A stretch of 64,000 bases of DNA from Carnimonas bestiolae (GCF_051251125.1 NZ_JBPCZL010000011.1); one strand, 5' to 3'; numbered from the stretch's first letter, positions 15,649-25,396 are shown. Translations and numbers: made by a program. Notes: generated by a model from the letters alone, not told the origin.

Positions 15649-16999
15649 CGCCTCGCTCAACGAACACTGGAAGCAGCGCGATCTTCGCGCGGTATGGCAC
15701 CCCTGCACCCAAATGAAGGATCACGAGACGCTACCGATGATTCCGGTCAAGCGCGGTCAGGGAGTATGGCTGGAAGACTTCGACGGTCAGCGCTATCTCG
15801 ATGCGGTGAGCTCGTGGTGGGTCAACGTGCTCGGTCACGCGAACCCGACCATCAATCAGCGTATGAAGGAACAGCTCGACCAACTTGAGCACGTCATTCT
15901 ATCGGGCTTCACCCATCAGCCGGTGATTGAGCTATCGGAACGCTTGATCGAGCTGACGCCGGCGGGGCTGGGCCACTGCTTCTATGCCGATAGCGGATCG
16001 GCGGCGATTGAGATTGCACTGAAAATGAGCTTCCACTACTGGAAGAACATTGGCCGCCCCGAGAAGAAGCGTTTCCTTACCCTGACCAACGGTTATCACG
16101 GAGAAACCCTCGGCGCGCTGTCGGTCAGCGACGTGGGGCTTTATACCGACACCTACCGTGCGCTGATGCTGGATGTGATCAAGGTGCCCGCCCCCGATTG
16201 CTTCGGGCTGCCCCGCGATGAGTGGGACGCTCACGCCGATGCCATGTTTGAGCATATGGAACGCGCGCTTGAGCAGCACGCCGATGAGTTGGCGGCGGTC
16301 ATTCTCGAGCCGCTGATTCAGTGCGCTGGCGGGATGCGCATGTACCCGCCCAGCTACCTGAAGAAGCTGCGTGACGCCTGTGATCGCCACAACGTGCAGC
16401 TGATATTCGATGAAATTGCCGTTGGCTTTGGTCGCACCGGAACCCTCTTTGCCGCCGAGCAGGCAGGCGTTAGTCCCGACTTCCTGTGCCTGTCGAAAGC
16501 CTTGACCGGCGGCTATCTGCCGCTGTCAGTAGTGCTGACCACCGACCAGGTGTACGCCGCTTTCTACGATGATTACCAAAGCCTCAAGGCGTTTTTGCAT
16601 TCGCATAGCTATACCGGTAATGCGCTCGCCTGCAGTGCCGCGCTGGCCACGCTGGACGTTTTCCGTAATCAGCAGATTATCGAACGCAACCACGCCAAGA
16701 GTGCCGCCATGGCCCGCGCCGCCGAGCCGCTGCGCGATCATCCGCATGTCGGCGATGTGCGCCAGACCGGCATGGTCGTTGCCATCGAGCTGGTGGCTAA
16801 CAAGCAGCCGCTTACGCCCTATCCATGGCAACAGCGCCTCAATACCAAGGTGTATCAGCACGCCTATCAGCGCGGCGTGCTGCTGCGTCCGCTCGCCAAC
16901 GTGATCTACTGGATGCCACCTTATGTGATTAGTGAGCCGGAAATCGCACTGCTGGGCGACGTTACTGCAGAATGCATCGACGTCGCGACACGCGCTTAG
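15641..16999 (+). CDS. bioA: Adenosylmethionine-8-amino-7-oxononanoate transaminase
   Basis: 452-residue class III aminotransferase that uses SAM as amino donor to form 7,8-diaminononanoate. Motifs are WHPCTQMKDHE, DAVSSWWVNVLGHANP, LTNGYHGETLGALSVSD, DEIAVGFGRTG and CLSKALTGGYLP with the PLP Lys. The frame is open to 15551, but ATG at 15641 has AAGGAG 9 bases upstream and gives the usual start. Unlike E. coli, where bioA is divergent, here it is the last gene of a single operon. Confidence 0.96.
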   Translation: MTNASLNEHWKQRDLRAVWHPCTQMKDHETLPMIPVKRGQGVWLEDFDGQRYLDAVSSWWVNVLGHANPTINQRMKEQLDQLEHVILSGFTHQPVIELSERLIELTPAGLGHCFYADSGSAAIEIALKMSFHYWKNIGRPEKKRFLTLTNGYHGETLGALSVSDVGLYTDTYRALMLDVIKVPAPDCFGLPRDEWDAHADAMFEHMERALEQHADELAAVILEPLIQCAGGMRMYPPSYLKKLRDACDRHNVQLIFDEIAVGFGRTGTLFAAEQAGVSPDFLCLSKALTGGYLPLSVVLTTDQVYAAFYDDYQSLKAFLHSHSYTGNALACSAALATLDVFRNQQIIERNHAKSAAMARAAEPLRDHPHVGDVRQTGMVVAIELVANKQPLTPYPWQQRLNTKVYQHAYQRGVLLRPLANVIYWMPPYVISEPEIALLGDVTAECIDVATRA

Positions 17000-17046
17000 C
17001 GGTTGCAAGGTGAGCTCAAACTAACAGCCCTTTGGCTTCCCCCTCT

Positions 17047-17074
17047 GCGCAGGTGCTGCTAGCGACACCTGCGC
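17047..17074 (+). terminator. Hairpin after the biotin operon
   Basis: GCGCAGGTG and CACCTGCGC form a 9-bp stem with a 10-base loop, 47 bases after bioA. There is no T-tract, so termination is uncertain. The rest of 17000-17290 shows no gene. Confidence 0.35.
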
Positions 17075-17290
17075 TGCTGCCACCACTGCTTGGCACTGGC
17101 GTAGCCCCCAAGGTGGCCGCGCGCCTGCCGCTACCAAGGGTGGCGGTTCGTGACGGGTATCGCGGCAGCGCTGGTGACACAGCAGCGCGGCGTTGCAACG
17201 GCTAGGCAACCGTGGTTACTGTCGGCTATTCTCGCCATACTATCGCGCCAAGCCCCTACGCCTTTTGTTTCACTGGAAGTCTTACCTCTT

Positions 17291-18622
17291 ATGCACCACG
17301 CATCACCCTCTCCGATAATTCTGGGCGCCATGTTGACCGGTTCGGGCGCGCCAGACGATGAACGTGCATGGCTTGACGACCAGGAACCGGTGGATGCGTC
17401 GATCAATCCTGAGTGGTATAGCAAGATAGCCCAGCAGCTCGATGCTGCGGGTGTCTCTTTCCTGTTTATTGCTGATGCAGTATTCGCCGACCCTGACGGC
17501 CCGCCCCACTATCTGTCGCGCTTCGAGCCGCTATCGCTGCTGAGCTTCCTCGCCGCACAAACGCGGCGCATTGGACTAGTGGGCACCTTCTCTACTTCTT
17601 ATAACGAACCTTACAATCTGGCTCGCCAACTGATGAGTCTCGATCATCTGTCGCGCGGGCGCTGCGGATGGAATCTGGTTACGTCGCTGGGGGATCGCGC
17701 GGCGCGCAACTTCGGCCTTGATAGCCAGCGCGACCATCGCACTCGCTACGCCCGGGCAGAAGAGTTTGTGAGCGTCGTGCGCGGACTGTGGCACAGCTAC
17801 GCGCCGGATGCCTTACCGCGCGACCGACGCAGCGGCCGCTACATCGATAAAGAGAAAATTACTGCGCTCAACCACCACGGCGACTTTTTTACGGTGGCCG
17901 GCCCGCTCAATATCGAACCTTCCTGTCAGCGCGAGCCGGTCATCTTTCAGGCCGGGCAATCGACCCACGGTCAGCAGTTGGCAGCGCGCAGTGCAGATGT
18001 CGTATTTGGCATGCAAACCGATATCGATGCCGCGCTGGCCTATCGCGCTTCGCTGGCGCACTACCAGCAGCAAGCAGGCGTTGAACGCCGAGCACCGCTG
18101 CTGTTGATGAAGCTGATCCTGCATATCACCAGCGACGATGTTAGTCCTGAGCAGGCCTTTGCCGACTATGCCACGCAGCACCGCGTGCTCGATGAACTGC
18201 GCGATCGCGTTGCACGAGCCCTCCAGCGCTCGCTAGCAGCACCGGAGGCCGATCTTAGTCCCATCTCGGATGCCGATATCGCCAACGCTCATGCCAATGA
18301 AGGCACCTGGCTTTCCGAACCGCTGCGTGCCTGTCAGCAGCGCAGCGTTAGCATGGGCGAAGCACTCCATCAGCTATTCCGCCTCAAGGCACTGGTGTTC
18401 GCCGGCAGCGCCTCGCACATTGCCGAGCAAATGCACGCGTGGCAGCGCAGCGGTGCCGCCGATGGCTTCATCATCCAAATCAGCAGTCAGCACGGGGCCC
18501 GCGATCTCGCTGAACGGTTGCTGCCCGAACTGCGCCGCCGCGGCCTTTTCCCCTCCTTCAGCGACCAGCCATGCACCTTGCGTCAGACGCTCGCTTTGGC
18601 GGAACCTCAACTTCACCACTAG
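17291..18622 (+). CDS. FMN-dependent monooxygenase, NtaA/SnaA/DszA family
   Basis: 443-residue luciferase-like flavin monooxygenase. The family pattern is clear: a (beta/alpha)8 start with ADAVFADPD, then EPLSLLSFLAAQTRRIGL, YNEPYNLARQLMSLDHLSRG, RCGWNLVTS, the NFG...Y.RAEEFV segment, and VIFQAGQSTHGQQLAARSAD. Family members oxidise nitrilotriacetate, dibenzothiophene sulfone, dimethyl sulfide and similar compounds using reduced FMN from a partner reductase. No reductase gene is adjacent. cysJI lies 330 bases downstream on the same strand, so an organosulfur substrate is possible. The start was chosen at the family N-terminus; the ribosome-binding site is weak. Confidence 0.85.
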   Translation: MHHASPSPIILGAMLTGSGAPDDERAWLDDQEPVDASINPEWYSKIAQQLDAAGVSFLFIADAVFADPDGPPHYLSRFEPLSLLSFLAAQTRRIGLVGTFSTSYNEPYNLARQLMSLDHLSRGRCGWNLVTSLGDRAARNFGLDSQRDHRTRYARAEEFVSVVRGLWHSYAPDALPRDRRSGRYIDKEKITALNHHGDFFTVAGPLNIEPSCQREPVIFQAGQSTHGQQLAARSADVVFGMQTDIDAALAYRASLAHYQQQAGVERRAPLLLMKLILHITSDDVSPEQAFADYATQHRVLDELRDRVARALQRSLAAPEADLSPISDADIANAHANEGTWLSEPLRACQQRSVSMGEALHQLFRLKALVFAGSASHIAEQMHAWQRSGAADGFIIQISSQHGARDLAERLLPELRRRGLFPSFSDQPCTLRQTLALAEPQLHH

Positions 18623-18951
18623 CACCGAGCAGGGGGCCAGGGGGACAGCAGGACGCATCAGCTGTCTCATGCCGCGCCCCTTCTATCATCGATCGCGCTA
18701 GCGCATTGGTTCTCATCAACTATAAATACAATTTAACCCCTTCCTAAGAAGCCTTGAATAGATACTGAACCTTTGGGCGCCTATGATAGAGGGACTAAGA
18801 AAACCCTCTACATGCGGGCAAAGACCGGTGAAGCACCTTTTTTAAAAGCACCGGAACGCATAAGCAGATTCTTTTTCATACCTTTTATTTCTACGATGGC
18901 ATCGCTAGCATGCTTCCCGCGCTGTAGAGAAGAACACGATGAGGATTTCCA
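18623..18951. other. Upstream region of cysJI
   Basis: No gene. The middle is AT-rich (18716-18760) compared with the flanks, as is common for CysB-activated promoters. TATGAT at 18782-18787 could be a -10 element, but no good -35 is placed correctly, which would suit an activator-dependent promoter. No CysB site can be assigned by eye. Confidence 0.35.
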
Positions 18952-20781
18952 ATGTCGAATGGGCCGCTGCTCGACACCAATAGTCCGCTAACCGCTGAGC
19001 AGGCCGAACGGCTGAATCAGGCACTAGCGGGGCTCGACGCCCACCAGATGACCTGGTTGGCAGGTTATTTGAGCGCGCTTGCTGCCGGTGGTGCAGTCGC
19101 GAGCGCACCTGCTGCTGGCGCTGCTGCGGGTGCTGCAGCCCCTGCGGTGGACTTCACGCTGACCGTACTGTTTGGCTCGCAAACCGGTAACGCCGAGCGC
19201 GTGGCTGAGCAAGCGGCCGAGGCTGCCAAAGCGCGTGGCTTCACTACGCGGCTTTTGGATATGGCCGATGTCAGCAAGAAGGATTTCAAAGAGCCCGGCC
19301 ACTACCTGATTGTGGTAAGCACTCAGGGCGAAGGCGAGCCACCCGATACCGCCGAAGGTTTCTACGAGCTGCTCGATGGCCGCAAGGCACCGAAGCTTGA
19401 TGGCAGCCACTTCGCGGTACTAGGGCTGGGTGATTCCAGCTACGAATTCTTCTGCGAGATGGGCAAGCGCACCGACAAACGTTTTGCTGATCTGGGCGCT
19501 CAGCGCATTCATGATCGCGTCGATGCCGATGTCGATTACGACGACACTGCCGAGCAGTTTATCGACACCGCGCTCAATGCCTTCGATACGCTCAAGGGCG
19601 AAAGCGCACCCGCCGCCGCGGGCAGTGCGCCGCTGACGGCCGCCGGTAGTGCCGCTGCACCGACCAGCGCCTGGTCGCGCAAGAATCCTTTCCAGGCAGA
19701 AGTGCTCGAATCGATTCAGCTTAACGGTCGCGGCTCCGCCAAGGAGACCCACCATATCGAGCTGTCGCTGGAGGGTTCAGGGCTTAGCTACCAACCGGGC
19801 GACGCCTTGGGCATCGTGCCGCAGAATGACCCCAGCTATGTCGACGAAATGATCGACGTACTCGAATTCAGCGCTGATCACGATCTTGGCGACGGTCGCC
19901 TGCTGCGCAGCGCGCTGCTGCAAGAGCTGGAAGTCACCACGCTAACGCGGCCGCTGGTCAAGCACTGGGCTGAGCTGACCGATTCAGCCGAGCTGAAGCG
20001 ATTGCTCGAGGAAGACAACCGCGAAGAGCTGAAGCAGTGGCTGTACGGCCGTCAGATCATCGACGTGCTGCGCGACTATCCCATTAAAGGGCTGAGTCCG
20101 CAGGACTTCGTTGGCGCACTGCGCAAGCTGCCGCCGCGGCTCTATTCGATTGCCTCTTCGCTGGATGCCAACCCCGACGAAGTGCATCTGACGGTGGGAA
20201 TCGTGCGCTATGAAGCTCACGGCCGCGCACGCGGAGGCGTTACCAGCACCTGGCTGTCCGATCGTGTGAAGCCGGGTGACAGCATTCCGATCTATATCGA
20301 TCACAACAAGAACTTCAAGCTGCCGGAAGATGGCGACACTCCCATTATCATGGTCGGCCCCGGCACCGGTATTGCGCCCTTCCGCGCCTTCCTGCAACAG
20401 CGCGATGAAGACGGTGCCGCCGGCGACAACTGGCTGCTGTTTGGCGACCAGCACTTCAACACCGACTTCCTGTATCAGTCCGAGTGGCTGAAGATGCGCG
20501 AACAAGGGCTGCTAACGCGCCTCGATGTCGCCTTCTCGCGCGATCAAGCCGACAAGGTGTATGTACAGGATCGTCTGCGCGAGCACGGCCAGGAGGTCTT
20601 CGAATGGCTGTCGCGCGGCGCGCACTTTTATGTCTGCGGTGATGGCGACCGCATGGCAAGCGATGTCCACGCTACCCTGATGGAGATCGCTCACACCCAC
20701 GGCGGCATGGACGAAGAAGCCGCTGCCGCCTGGCTGCGCGAACTGCAGCAGTCCAAACGCTACCAGCGGGACGTATACTAA
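18952..20781 (+). CDS. cysJ: Sulfite reductase [NADPH] flavoprotein alpha-component
   Basis: 609 residues. It passes electrons from NADPH through FAD and FMN to CysI for the six-electron reduction of sulfite to sulfide. The FMN domain has LFGSQTGNAERVAEQ, STQGEGEPPDTAEGF and LGLGDSSYEFFCEMG. The reductase part has RLYSIASS (FAD), GVTSTWLSD, and GPGTGIAPFRAFLQQR (NADPH), then CGDGDRMASDV, and it ends in a C-terminal aromatic (YQRDVY). The N-terminus has an Ala-rich linker (about residues 44-62). GAGG lies 7 bases before the ATG. It overlaps cysI by one base. Confidence 0.96.
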   Translation: MSNGPLLDTNSPLTAEQAERLNQALAGLDAHQMTWLAGYLSALAAGGAVASAPAAGAAAGAAAPAVDFTLTVLFGSQTGNAERVAEQAAEAAKARGFTTRLLDMADVSKKDFKEPGHYLIVVSTQGEGEPPDTAEGFYELLDGRKAPKLDGSHFAVLGLGDSSYEFFCEMGKRTDKRFADLGAQRIHDRVDADVDYDDTAEQFIDTALNAFDTLKGESAPAAAGSAPLTAAGSAAAPTSAWSRKNPFQAEVLESIQLNGRGSAKETHHIELSLEGSGLSYQPGDALGIVPQNDPSYVDEMIDVLEFSADHDLGDGRLLRSALLQELEVTTLTRPLVKHWAELTDSAELKRLLEEDNREELKQWLYGRQIIDVLRDYPIKGLSPQDFVGALRKLPPRLYSIASSLDANPDEVHLTVGIVRYEAHGRARGGVTSTWLSDRVKPGDSIPIYIDHNKNFKLPEDGDTPIIMVGPGTGIAPFRAFLQQRDEDGAAGDNWLLFGDQHFNTDFLYQSEWLKMREQGLLTRLDVAFSRDQADKVYVQDRLREHGQEVFEWLSRGAHFYVCGDGDRMASDVHATLMEIAHTHGGMDEEAAAAWLRELQQSKRYQRDVY

Positions 20782-22523
20782 TGACCGATATCATTACCAA
20801 GCTTCGCGACGAGGATTTGACCACCTACGCCGCTAACGAGAAGCTGAAGGTAGACAGTGACTATCTCCGTGGCCACCTGCAAGAAGACATGGCCGACAAC
20901 GTGACTGGCGCGGTGCGCGAAGCCGATACGCAGCTGACCAAGTTTCACGGCTTCTACATGCAGGACGACCGTGACGTGCGCAGCGAGCGTCGTCAGCAGA
21001 AGCTCGAGCCGCTCTACTCGTTCATGGTGCGCTGCCGCATTCCCGGCGGTCGCCTGAGCGCAGCGCAGTGGCGCACGATTGATGACGTTGCCACCCACTA
21101 CGCCAACAACACGCTGCGTATTACCACGCGCCAAACCCTGCAGTATCACGGCGTGTTCAAGCGCAACCTGCGCCAGCACCTGAAATCGATCAACGAGGTG
21201 ATGGTCGACACTATCGCTGCATGCGGCGACGTCAACCGTAACGTCACCTCCACCGCCAACCCTAATCGCTCGCGCCTGCACCATGAGCTTTACGAGTTGG
21301 CGGCGCATATTAGTGATCATCTACTGCCGCGTACCCGTGCTTATCATGAAATCTTCCTTGGCGAAGAGCGCGTGCACGGTGGTCCCGGGGAGGTGGTCGA
21401 GCCGCTTTACACGCAGCATTACCTGCCGCGCAAGTTCAAGGTCGGGCTGGCGCTGCCGCCGCATAACGAAGTCGATGTGCACATTAACGACCTCGCCTTT
21501 ATCGCAATTGTCGAAGATGGCGAGATCATCGGTGCCAATGTGGCAGTGGGCGGCGGTATGGGCTCGACCCACGGCGAGCCGGAAACCTACCCGCGTATCG
21601 CCACCGTGCTTGGCTATGTCAGTAAGGATAAGCTGATCGATGTCGCCGAGAAGGTGCTGATGGTGCAGCGCGACAACGGCGATCGTCATAACCGCAAGCA
21701 CGCGCGACTCAAGTACACCGTCGATACCATGGGCGTCGATGGCTTCAAGCAAGCACTCGAAAGCTACCTTGGCTATGCGCTGGAAGAGCAACGTCCATAC
21801 CACTTTGAAGATACCGGCGACACCCTGGGCTGGTATCAGGGCGAGGATGGTCTGTGGCACTACGGACTGTTTGTCGAAAACGGTCGCATCAAGGACTATC
21901 CCGACAACTCGCCGATTCATGCCGGCATGCATATCAAAAGCGGTCTGCGCGCCATTGCTGAAAGTTTCGACGGCGATATTGTGATGAGCTGCAACCAGAA
22001 CATCATCATCAGCAATGTGCCGGAACAGCACAAAGCCACCATCGACGCGCTGCTGGCCAAGCACCGCATGGAGAAGAATATCACGCCGCTGCGTCAGCAC
22101 TCGATTGCGTGCGTGGCCTTCCCCACCTGCGGGCTGGCCATGGCAGAAAGCGAGCGCTACCTGCCCACGCTGCTCGACAAGATCGATGCCGTGATGCGTG
22201 ACGCCGGGCTTGCCGACACTCCCATTGTGCTGCGCATGACCGGCTGCCCCAACGGCTGCGGTCGCCCGTTCATGGCCGAGATCGGCTTTGTTGGCAAGGC
22301 CATCGGCCGCTACAACCTCTATCTGGGCGGTAACTTCGAAGGCACGCGGCTCAATAAGATGTACCGTGAAAACATCGACGAGGAGACGATCCTCAAGGAG
22401 CTCACGCCGCTGCTCTATCGCTATGCGGAAGAGCGCAACGAAGGCGAACACTTCGGTGATTTCGTGATTCGTGCCGGTGTCATCAAGGCCACCCACAACG
22501 GTCTCGATTTTCACGATCAATAA
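20781..22523 (+). CDS. cysI: Sulfite reductase [NADPH] hemoprotein beta-component
   Basis: 580 residues, the siroheme and [4Fe-4S] subunit that reduces sulfite. The N-terminal half has TRQTLQYHGVFK and the substrate-binding GDVNRNV stretch. The cluster and siroheme ligands are the two Cys pairs in CVAFPTCGLAMAESERYLP (downstream of an LRQHS motif) and RMTGCPNGCGRPF. TAATG overlap with cysJ shows co-translation. A terminator follows 27 bases after the stop, so the operon is just cysJI, without cysH. Confidence 0.96.
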   Translation: MTDIITKLRDEDLTTYAANEKLKVDSDYLRGHLQEDMADNVTGAVREADTQLTKFHGFYMQDDRDVRSERRQQKLEPLYSFMVRCRIPGGRLSAAQWRTIDDVATHYANNTLRITTRQTLQYHGVFKRNLRQHLKSINEVMVDTIAACGDVNRNVTSTANPNRSRLHHELYELAAHISDHLLPRTRAYHEIFLGEERVHGGPGEVVEPLYTQHYLPRKFKVGLALPPHNEVDVHINDLAFIAIVEDGEIIGANVAVGGGMGSTHGEPETYPRIATVLGYVSKDKLIDVAEKVLMVQRDNGDRHNRKHARLKYTVDTMGVDGFKQALESYLGYALEEQRPYHFEDTGDTLGWYQGEDGLWHYGLFVENGRIKDYPDNSPIHAGMHIKSGLRAIAESFDGDIVMSCNQNIIISNVPEQHKATIDALLAKHRMEKNITPLRQHSIACVAFPTCGLAMAESERYLPTLLDKIDAVMRDAGLADTPIVLRMTGCPNGCGRPFMAEIGFVGKAIGRYNLYLGGNFEGTRLNKMYRENIDEETILKELTPLLYRYAEERNEGEHFGDFVIRAGVIKATHNGLDFHDQ

Positions 22524-22549
22524 GCCGCTGCGGGTATAGCAGTAAGAGA

Positions 22550-22584
22550 AAGCCCGGCCGCTTGTACAGCAGCCGGGCTTTTTA
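22550..22584 (+). terminator. Intrinsic terminator of cysJI
   Basis: AAGCCCGGC pairs with GCCGGGCTT across a 13-base loop and runs into TTTT. Confidence 0.85.
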
Positions 22585-22640
22585 ATGGCAACATTAGCGA
22601 ACGACAGCCGTGCGCTCGGCCCGGCCATCGCCGCCGCGTG

Positions 22641-24380
22641 CTACACCAGCACGATCTGATCGCTGCTCAGACTGTCAGCCGAGATGCCCACCAAATCCAC
22701 GCTGCCGTCGTCAAAGGTCAGCGTCACGCGATCGTCCTGCGCATTGACGAAGTCACTGTAGTTCGCCCCATTAATGCCAGGAATATTCTGGAACACCAGC
22801 GTGTCCGACGCATCGAAGCCGTAGATCATGTCGTGACCGAAATCACCATCAAACAAGAAGGTGTTGGTGCCGCCCTGACTGTAAAAGGCTTCGTCACCGC
22901 TACCCGAAATAATCGTCGAGCCGCCGTCAGTAGCGCTGACGATGGTATCGCTACCATCGCTGCCAAAGCCCCATTGATCATCGGCCAGCAGCACCGGATC
23001 GCCGGTATTTGCTTCGGCATCAACGCTCGACGTGTACGATAAATTGTCATAAGCGTCGTTTTGCGCAACCAACTGAGTGTCGCTGACCGAATAGCTGACG
23101 CCAGTGGACGATAGGCCGAACAAACCGCCGGCTTCCTGACCCGAAACGGTCGAGATGTCGCTCGCAGTAATCAAATCGCCGTCTTGCTGCTTTAGATAAA
23201 GAACGTCGTGGTGAAAAACGGTTTGGATATCGTTAAGGCTGCCGTCCACCATCAGGGTGTTGTCGCCGCCATCCCCTGCTATCACCGCATAGCCGCCGCT
23301 CACGCTAAAGGTATCGTTGCCGTCGAAGCCTTCCATATAGGCATTGCTGCCATTATTACGCAGCAGATCATCGCCCTCGCTGCCCAATAGGAACACGCTG
23401 CCTTCACGCTCTTTGTGCCCCATATTGCGATCTTCGACCCAGGTACCGGCACGCGCCTCATCCGACAGATTAGACATCACAATAGTGCTGTCTTGATGCG
23501 TGAGCGAATAAAACTGCGACGCAAGCACATGCCGAACCCCTGACTGATACTGTTGCGAGTTATGCGCCGCCCACGCACTTGGATTAGAGATTGATTCATT
23601 AAGCGGCATCGATAGCTCACTTGCGTAGTAATCGTTGAAATTGATCAGATTGTTGGTGCCATTGTTGAGCGTGAAATCCATGGCGAGCGGAGAGTTGCGA
23701 TCCAGCGAGTACGGTAGTGAGATGTCGTTGTCGGGCAATACGTGGAAAACGGGATCGTTCTCGAATCCGATGTTGAACACCTTGTCGTCTTGGGTGGGAG
23801 ACGCAAACGCGACGTAGTCTGAATCGGCGTAAAAGCCGCCCCAGGTATCGTCACTCACCGAGGCCATGCTGTTTACGCCCATACCGCCGAGACTGTGGCC
23901 GGTGACCAGCACATCGCTGCCGCTCAGACCATTCGCTTGTGCAAACTCGGCCACGCGACTGAATAATTCTCCAAACGCGCGCGGCGCATACTGCTGCCAT
24001 ACATCGTCGGGCAGCGCCGCTGACAGATCGTTAAGCACGTCGCCGACCGTGTTAATGATGCCGTTACTAGAGGGGGATTGAGTACCGCGAAACGCCAAGG
24101 CGATATCGGTCAAGTTGTCGTTATCGTCGTATTTGCCCAGCACCTGTACATGAGCCGTCTGATAACCAATCAATTCACCACCGAAGGCGCCGGTGTCATC
24201 GACACTGCCCTGATAATTGAGCGCATCAGCACTAATTTGACGCCAGCCGCGCTGCTCTACCTCGCTGGCTACCGGCACTCTGGCGTCGGTGGCCGGATAG
24301 GCATAATTGGATAACAGCACAGCGTCGAGCGCATTGGGAGTACCGCGATCGTCATTCTTCTGATGTGAAAAAACACCCAC
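22641..24380 (-). CDS. Family I.3 lipase/polyurethanase with RTX-like C-terminus
   Basis: 579-residue secreted esterase. The N-terminus MGVFSHQ, the VQVLGKYDDNDNL segment, the FRGT motif and the nucleophile elbow VTGHSLGGMGVNSMA (Ser163) match the Pseudomonas/Serratia family I.3 lipases; the remaining triad is probably the Asp in FENDPVFHVLP and the His in WAAHNSQQY. The C-terminal half has degenerate RTX turns (LLGSEGDDLLRNNGSNAYME, FDGNDTF, AGDGGDNTL, FGHDMIYGF) and a hydrophobic end, as expected for calcium binding and type I secretion without a signal peptide. No ABC exporter is near. GTG start with GGAGAAG upstream. Confidence 0.9.
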   Translation of the reverse strand: MGVFSHQKNDDRGTPNALDAVLLSNYAYPATDARVPVASEVEQRGWRQISADALNYQGSVDDTGAFGGELIGYQTAHVQVLGKYDDNDNLTDIALAFRGTQSPSSNGIINTVGDVLNDLSAALPDDVWQQYAPRAFGELFSRVAEFAQANGLSGSDVLVTGHSLGGMGVNSMASVSDDTWGGFYADSDYVAFASPTQDDKVFNIGFENDPVFHVLPDNDISLPYSLDRNSPLAMDFTLNNGTNNLINFNDYYASELSMPLNESISNPSAWAAHNSQQYQSGVRHVLASQFYSLTHQDSTIVMSNLSDEARAGTWVEDRNMGHKEREGSVFLLGSEGDDLLRNNGSNAYMEGFDGNDTFSVSGGYAVIAGDGGDNTLMVDGSLNDIQTVFHHDVLYLKQQDGDLITASDISTVSGQEAGGLFGLSSTGVSYSVSDTQLVAQNDAYDNLSYTSSVDAEANTGDPVLLADDQWGFGSDGSDTIVSATDGGSTIISGSGDEAFYSQGGTNTFLFDGDFGHDMIYGFDASDTLVFQNIPGINGANYSDFVNAQDDRVTLTFDDGSVDLVGISADSLSSDQIVLV

Positions 24381-24859
24381 TGAACTTCTCCATTATTATA
24401 ACCGCCGTGAATAGCACGATGCGCCGATGGCGCTCTGTTCGGCGTGTGTATGTGCGTCACGCCGACGATGAGTATTGTTGAACGACACCAGGAGTAAAGT
24501 TCCACCTGTCGCTTGTCACTGTGGCAAGCCATCGCTACGCCAAGCGCAGCACCTTGGCGCGTTCGATAGGCTGCGCTGGCGACATCAAAACGCGCTAGTT
24601 AAGCACGGGAATATGACGAAACGTTGTCCGAGCGACGGGTATTCGGCCGATATATTTAACTGAAGATTAAGCAGCGCACCGTGATGGCCTTTTCTTCGCG
24701 AGGTACCGCGACGATTGCTCGCCGTTAGCATTATCGCCTAATGCCCATGCTAGCCTTGGCGCTTCTATGGCTATTAATAGCGCGCACAAAAATGGGCACC
24801 CCGCTGTGCGAGGTGCCCATACCGATGATGCCGATATCGGTTAGCGCGCTGCTGACCGA
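24381..24859. other. Intergenic region between lipase and gloA
   Basis: No gene seen in either strand. It holds the lipase promoter region on its left side and the gloA terminator (24792-24820) on its right. Confidence 0.4.
24792..24820 (-). terminator. Intrinsic terminator of gloA
   Basis: On the minus strand ATGGGCACC pairs with GGTGCCCAT across an 11-base loop and is followed by TTTTTG. It lies 40 bases past the gloA stop. Confidence 0.8.
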
Positions 24860-25378
24860 TTAGCTATTGGAGATGATTTCAATCCAATAGTCGTCGGGGT
24901 CCCGGATGAAGGCAAGCGTCTTCATGCGACCGTCGTTCAAGCGCTTCTGGAAGGTAACGCCCTGCTCTTCGAAGCGCTGGCATGCGCCCTCAAGATCAGG
25001 AACCGATACGCACAAATGGCCGAACCCTTGCGGCTCGTCGTTACCATTATGGTACACCGCACCTTCTTCCTTCTCGGTGCCATAGTTGTGGGTCAGCTCA
25101 AGCACGCCCGGCAAACCTGCCAGCCAGCGACGACGCTCGTCGTCCTGCTCAGGCACCTGCGTGCCTTCCGGCAGAATCGCCAGGAAAAACAGCGTGAACT
25201 CAGCTTCCGGGAAATCACGCACGTCGACCAGTTCGTAGCCGAGCACCTTGTTGTAGAACGCCAGTGATTTATCGATATCCTTGACGCGCAGCATGGTGTG
25301 ATTGAACACAAAACCGCTGGTCTCAGCGGGGCGGCCTGCTGCTTCGCTGTATTGATCACGAATCTGTGTAAGCGACAT
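24860..25378 (-). CDS. gloA: Lactoylglutathione lyase (glyoxalase I)
   Basis: 172-residue metalloenzyme that converts the methylglyoxal-glutathione hemithioacetal to S-lactoylglutathione. FNHTMLRVKDIDKSLAFYNK carries the first metal His and the vicinal-oxygen-chelate fold start. LELTHNYGTE and FGHLCVSVPDLEGACQRFEE supply the next ligands, and FIRDPDDYWIEII ends with the last Glu. The length and the insert rich in Asp/Arg (QVPEQDDERRRWLAG) are like the long, eukaryote-like GloA form found in Pseudomonas rather than the 135-residue E. coli form. GAGGAG lies 5 bases before the ATG. It is monocistronic, with a palindrome upstream. Confidence 0.94.
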   Translation of the reverse strand: MSLTQIRDQYSEAAGRPAETSGFVFNHTMLRVKDIDKSLAFYNKVLGYELVDVRDFPEAEFTLFFLAILPEGTQVPEQDDERRRWLAGLPGVLELTHNYGTEKEEGAVYHNGNDEPQGFGHLCVSVPDLEGACQRFEEQGVTFQKRLNDGRMKTLAFIRDPDDYWIEIISNS

Positions 25379-25396
25379 GGTCTCTCCTCATGAGAA

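Noticed and set aside
21321..22628. Long minus-strand frame opposite cysI
   Set aside because: cysI is certain from its Cys motifs. The antisense frame is long only because of GC-rich codon use.
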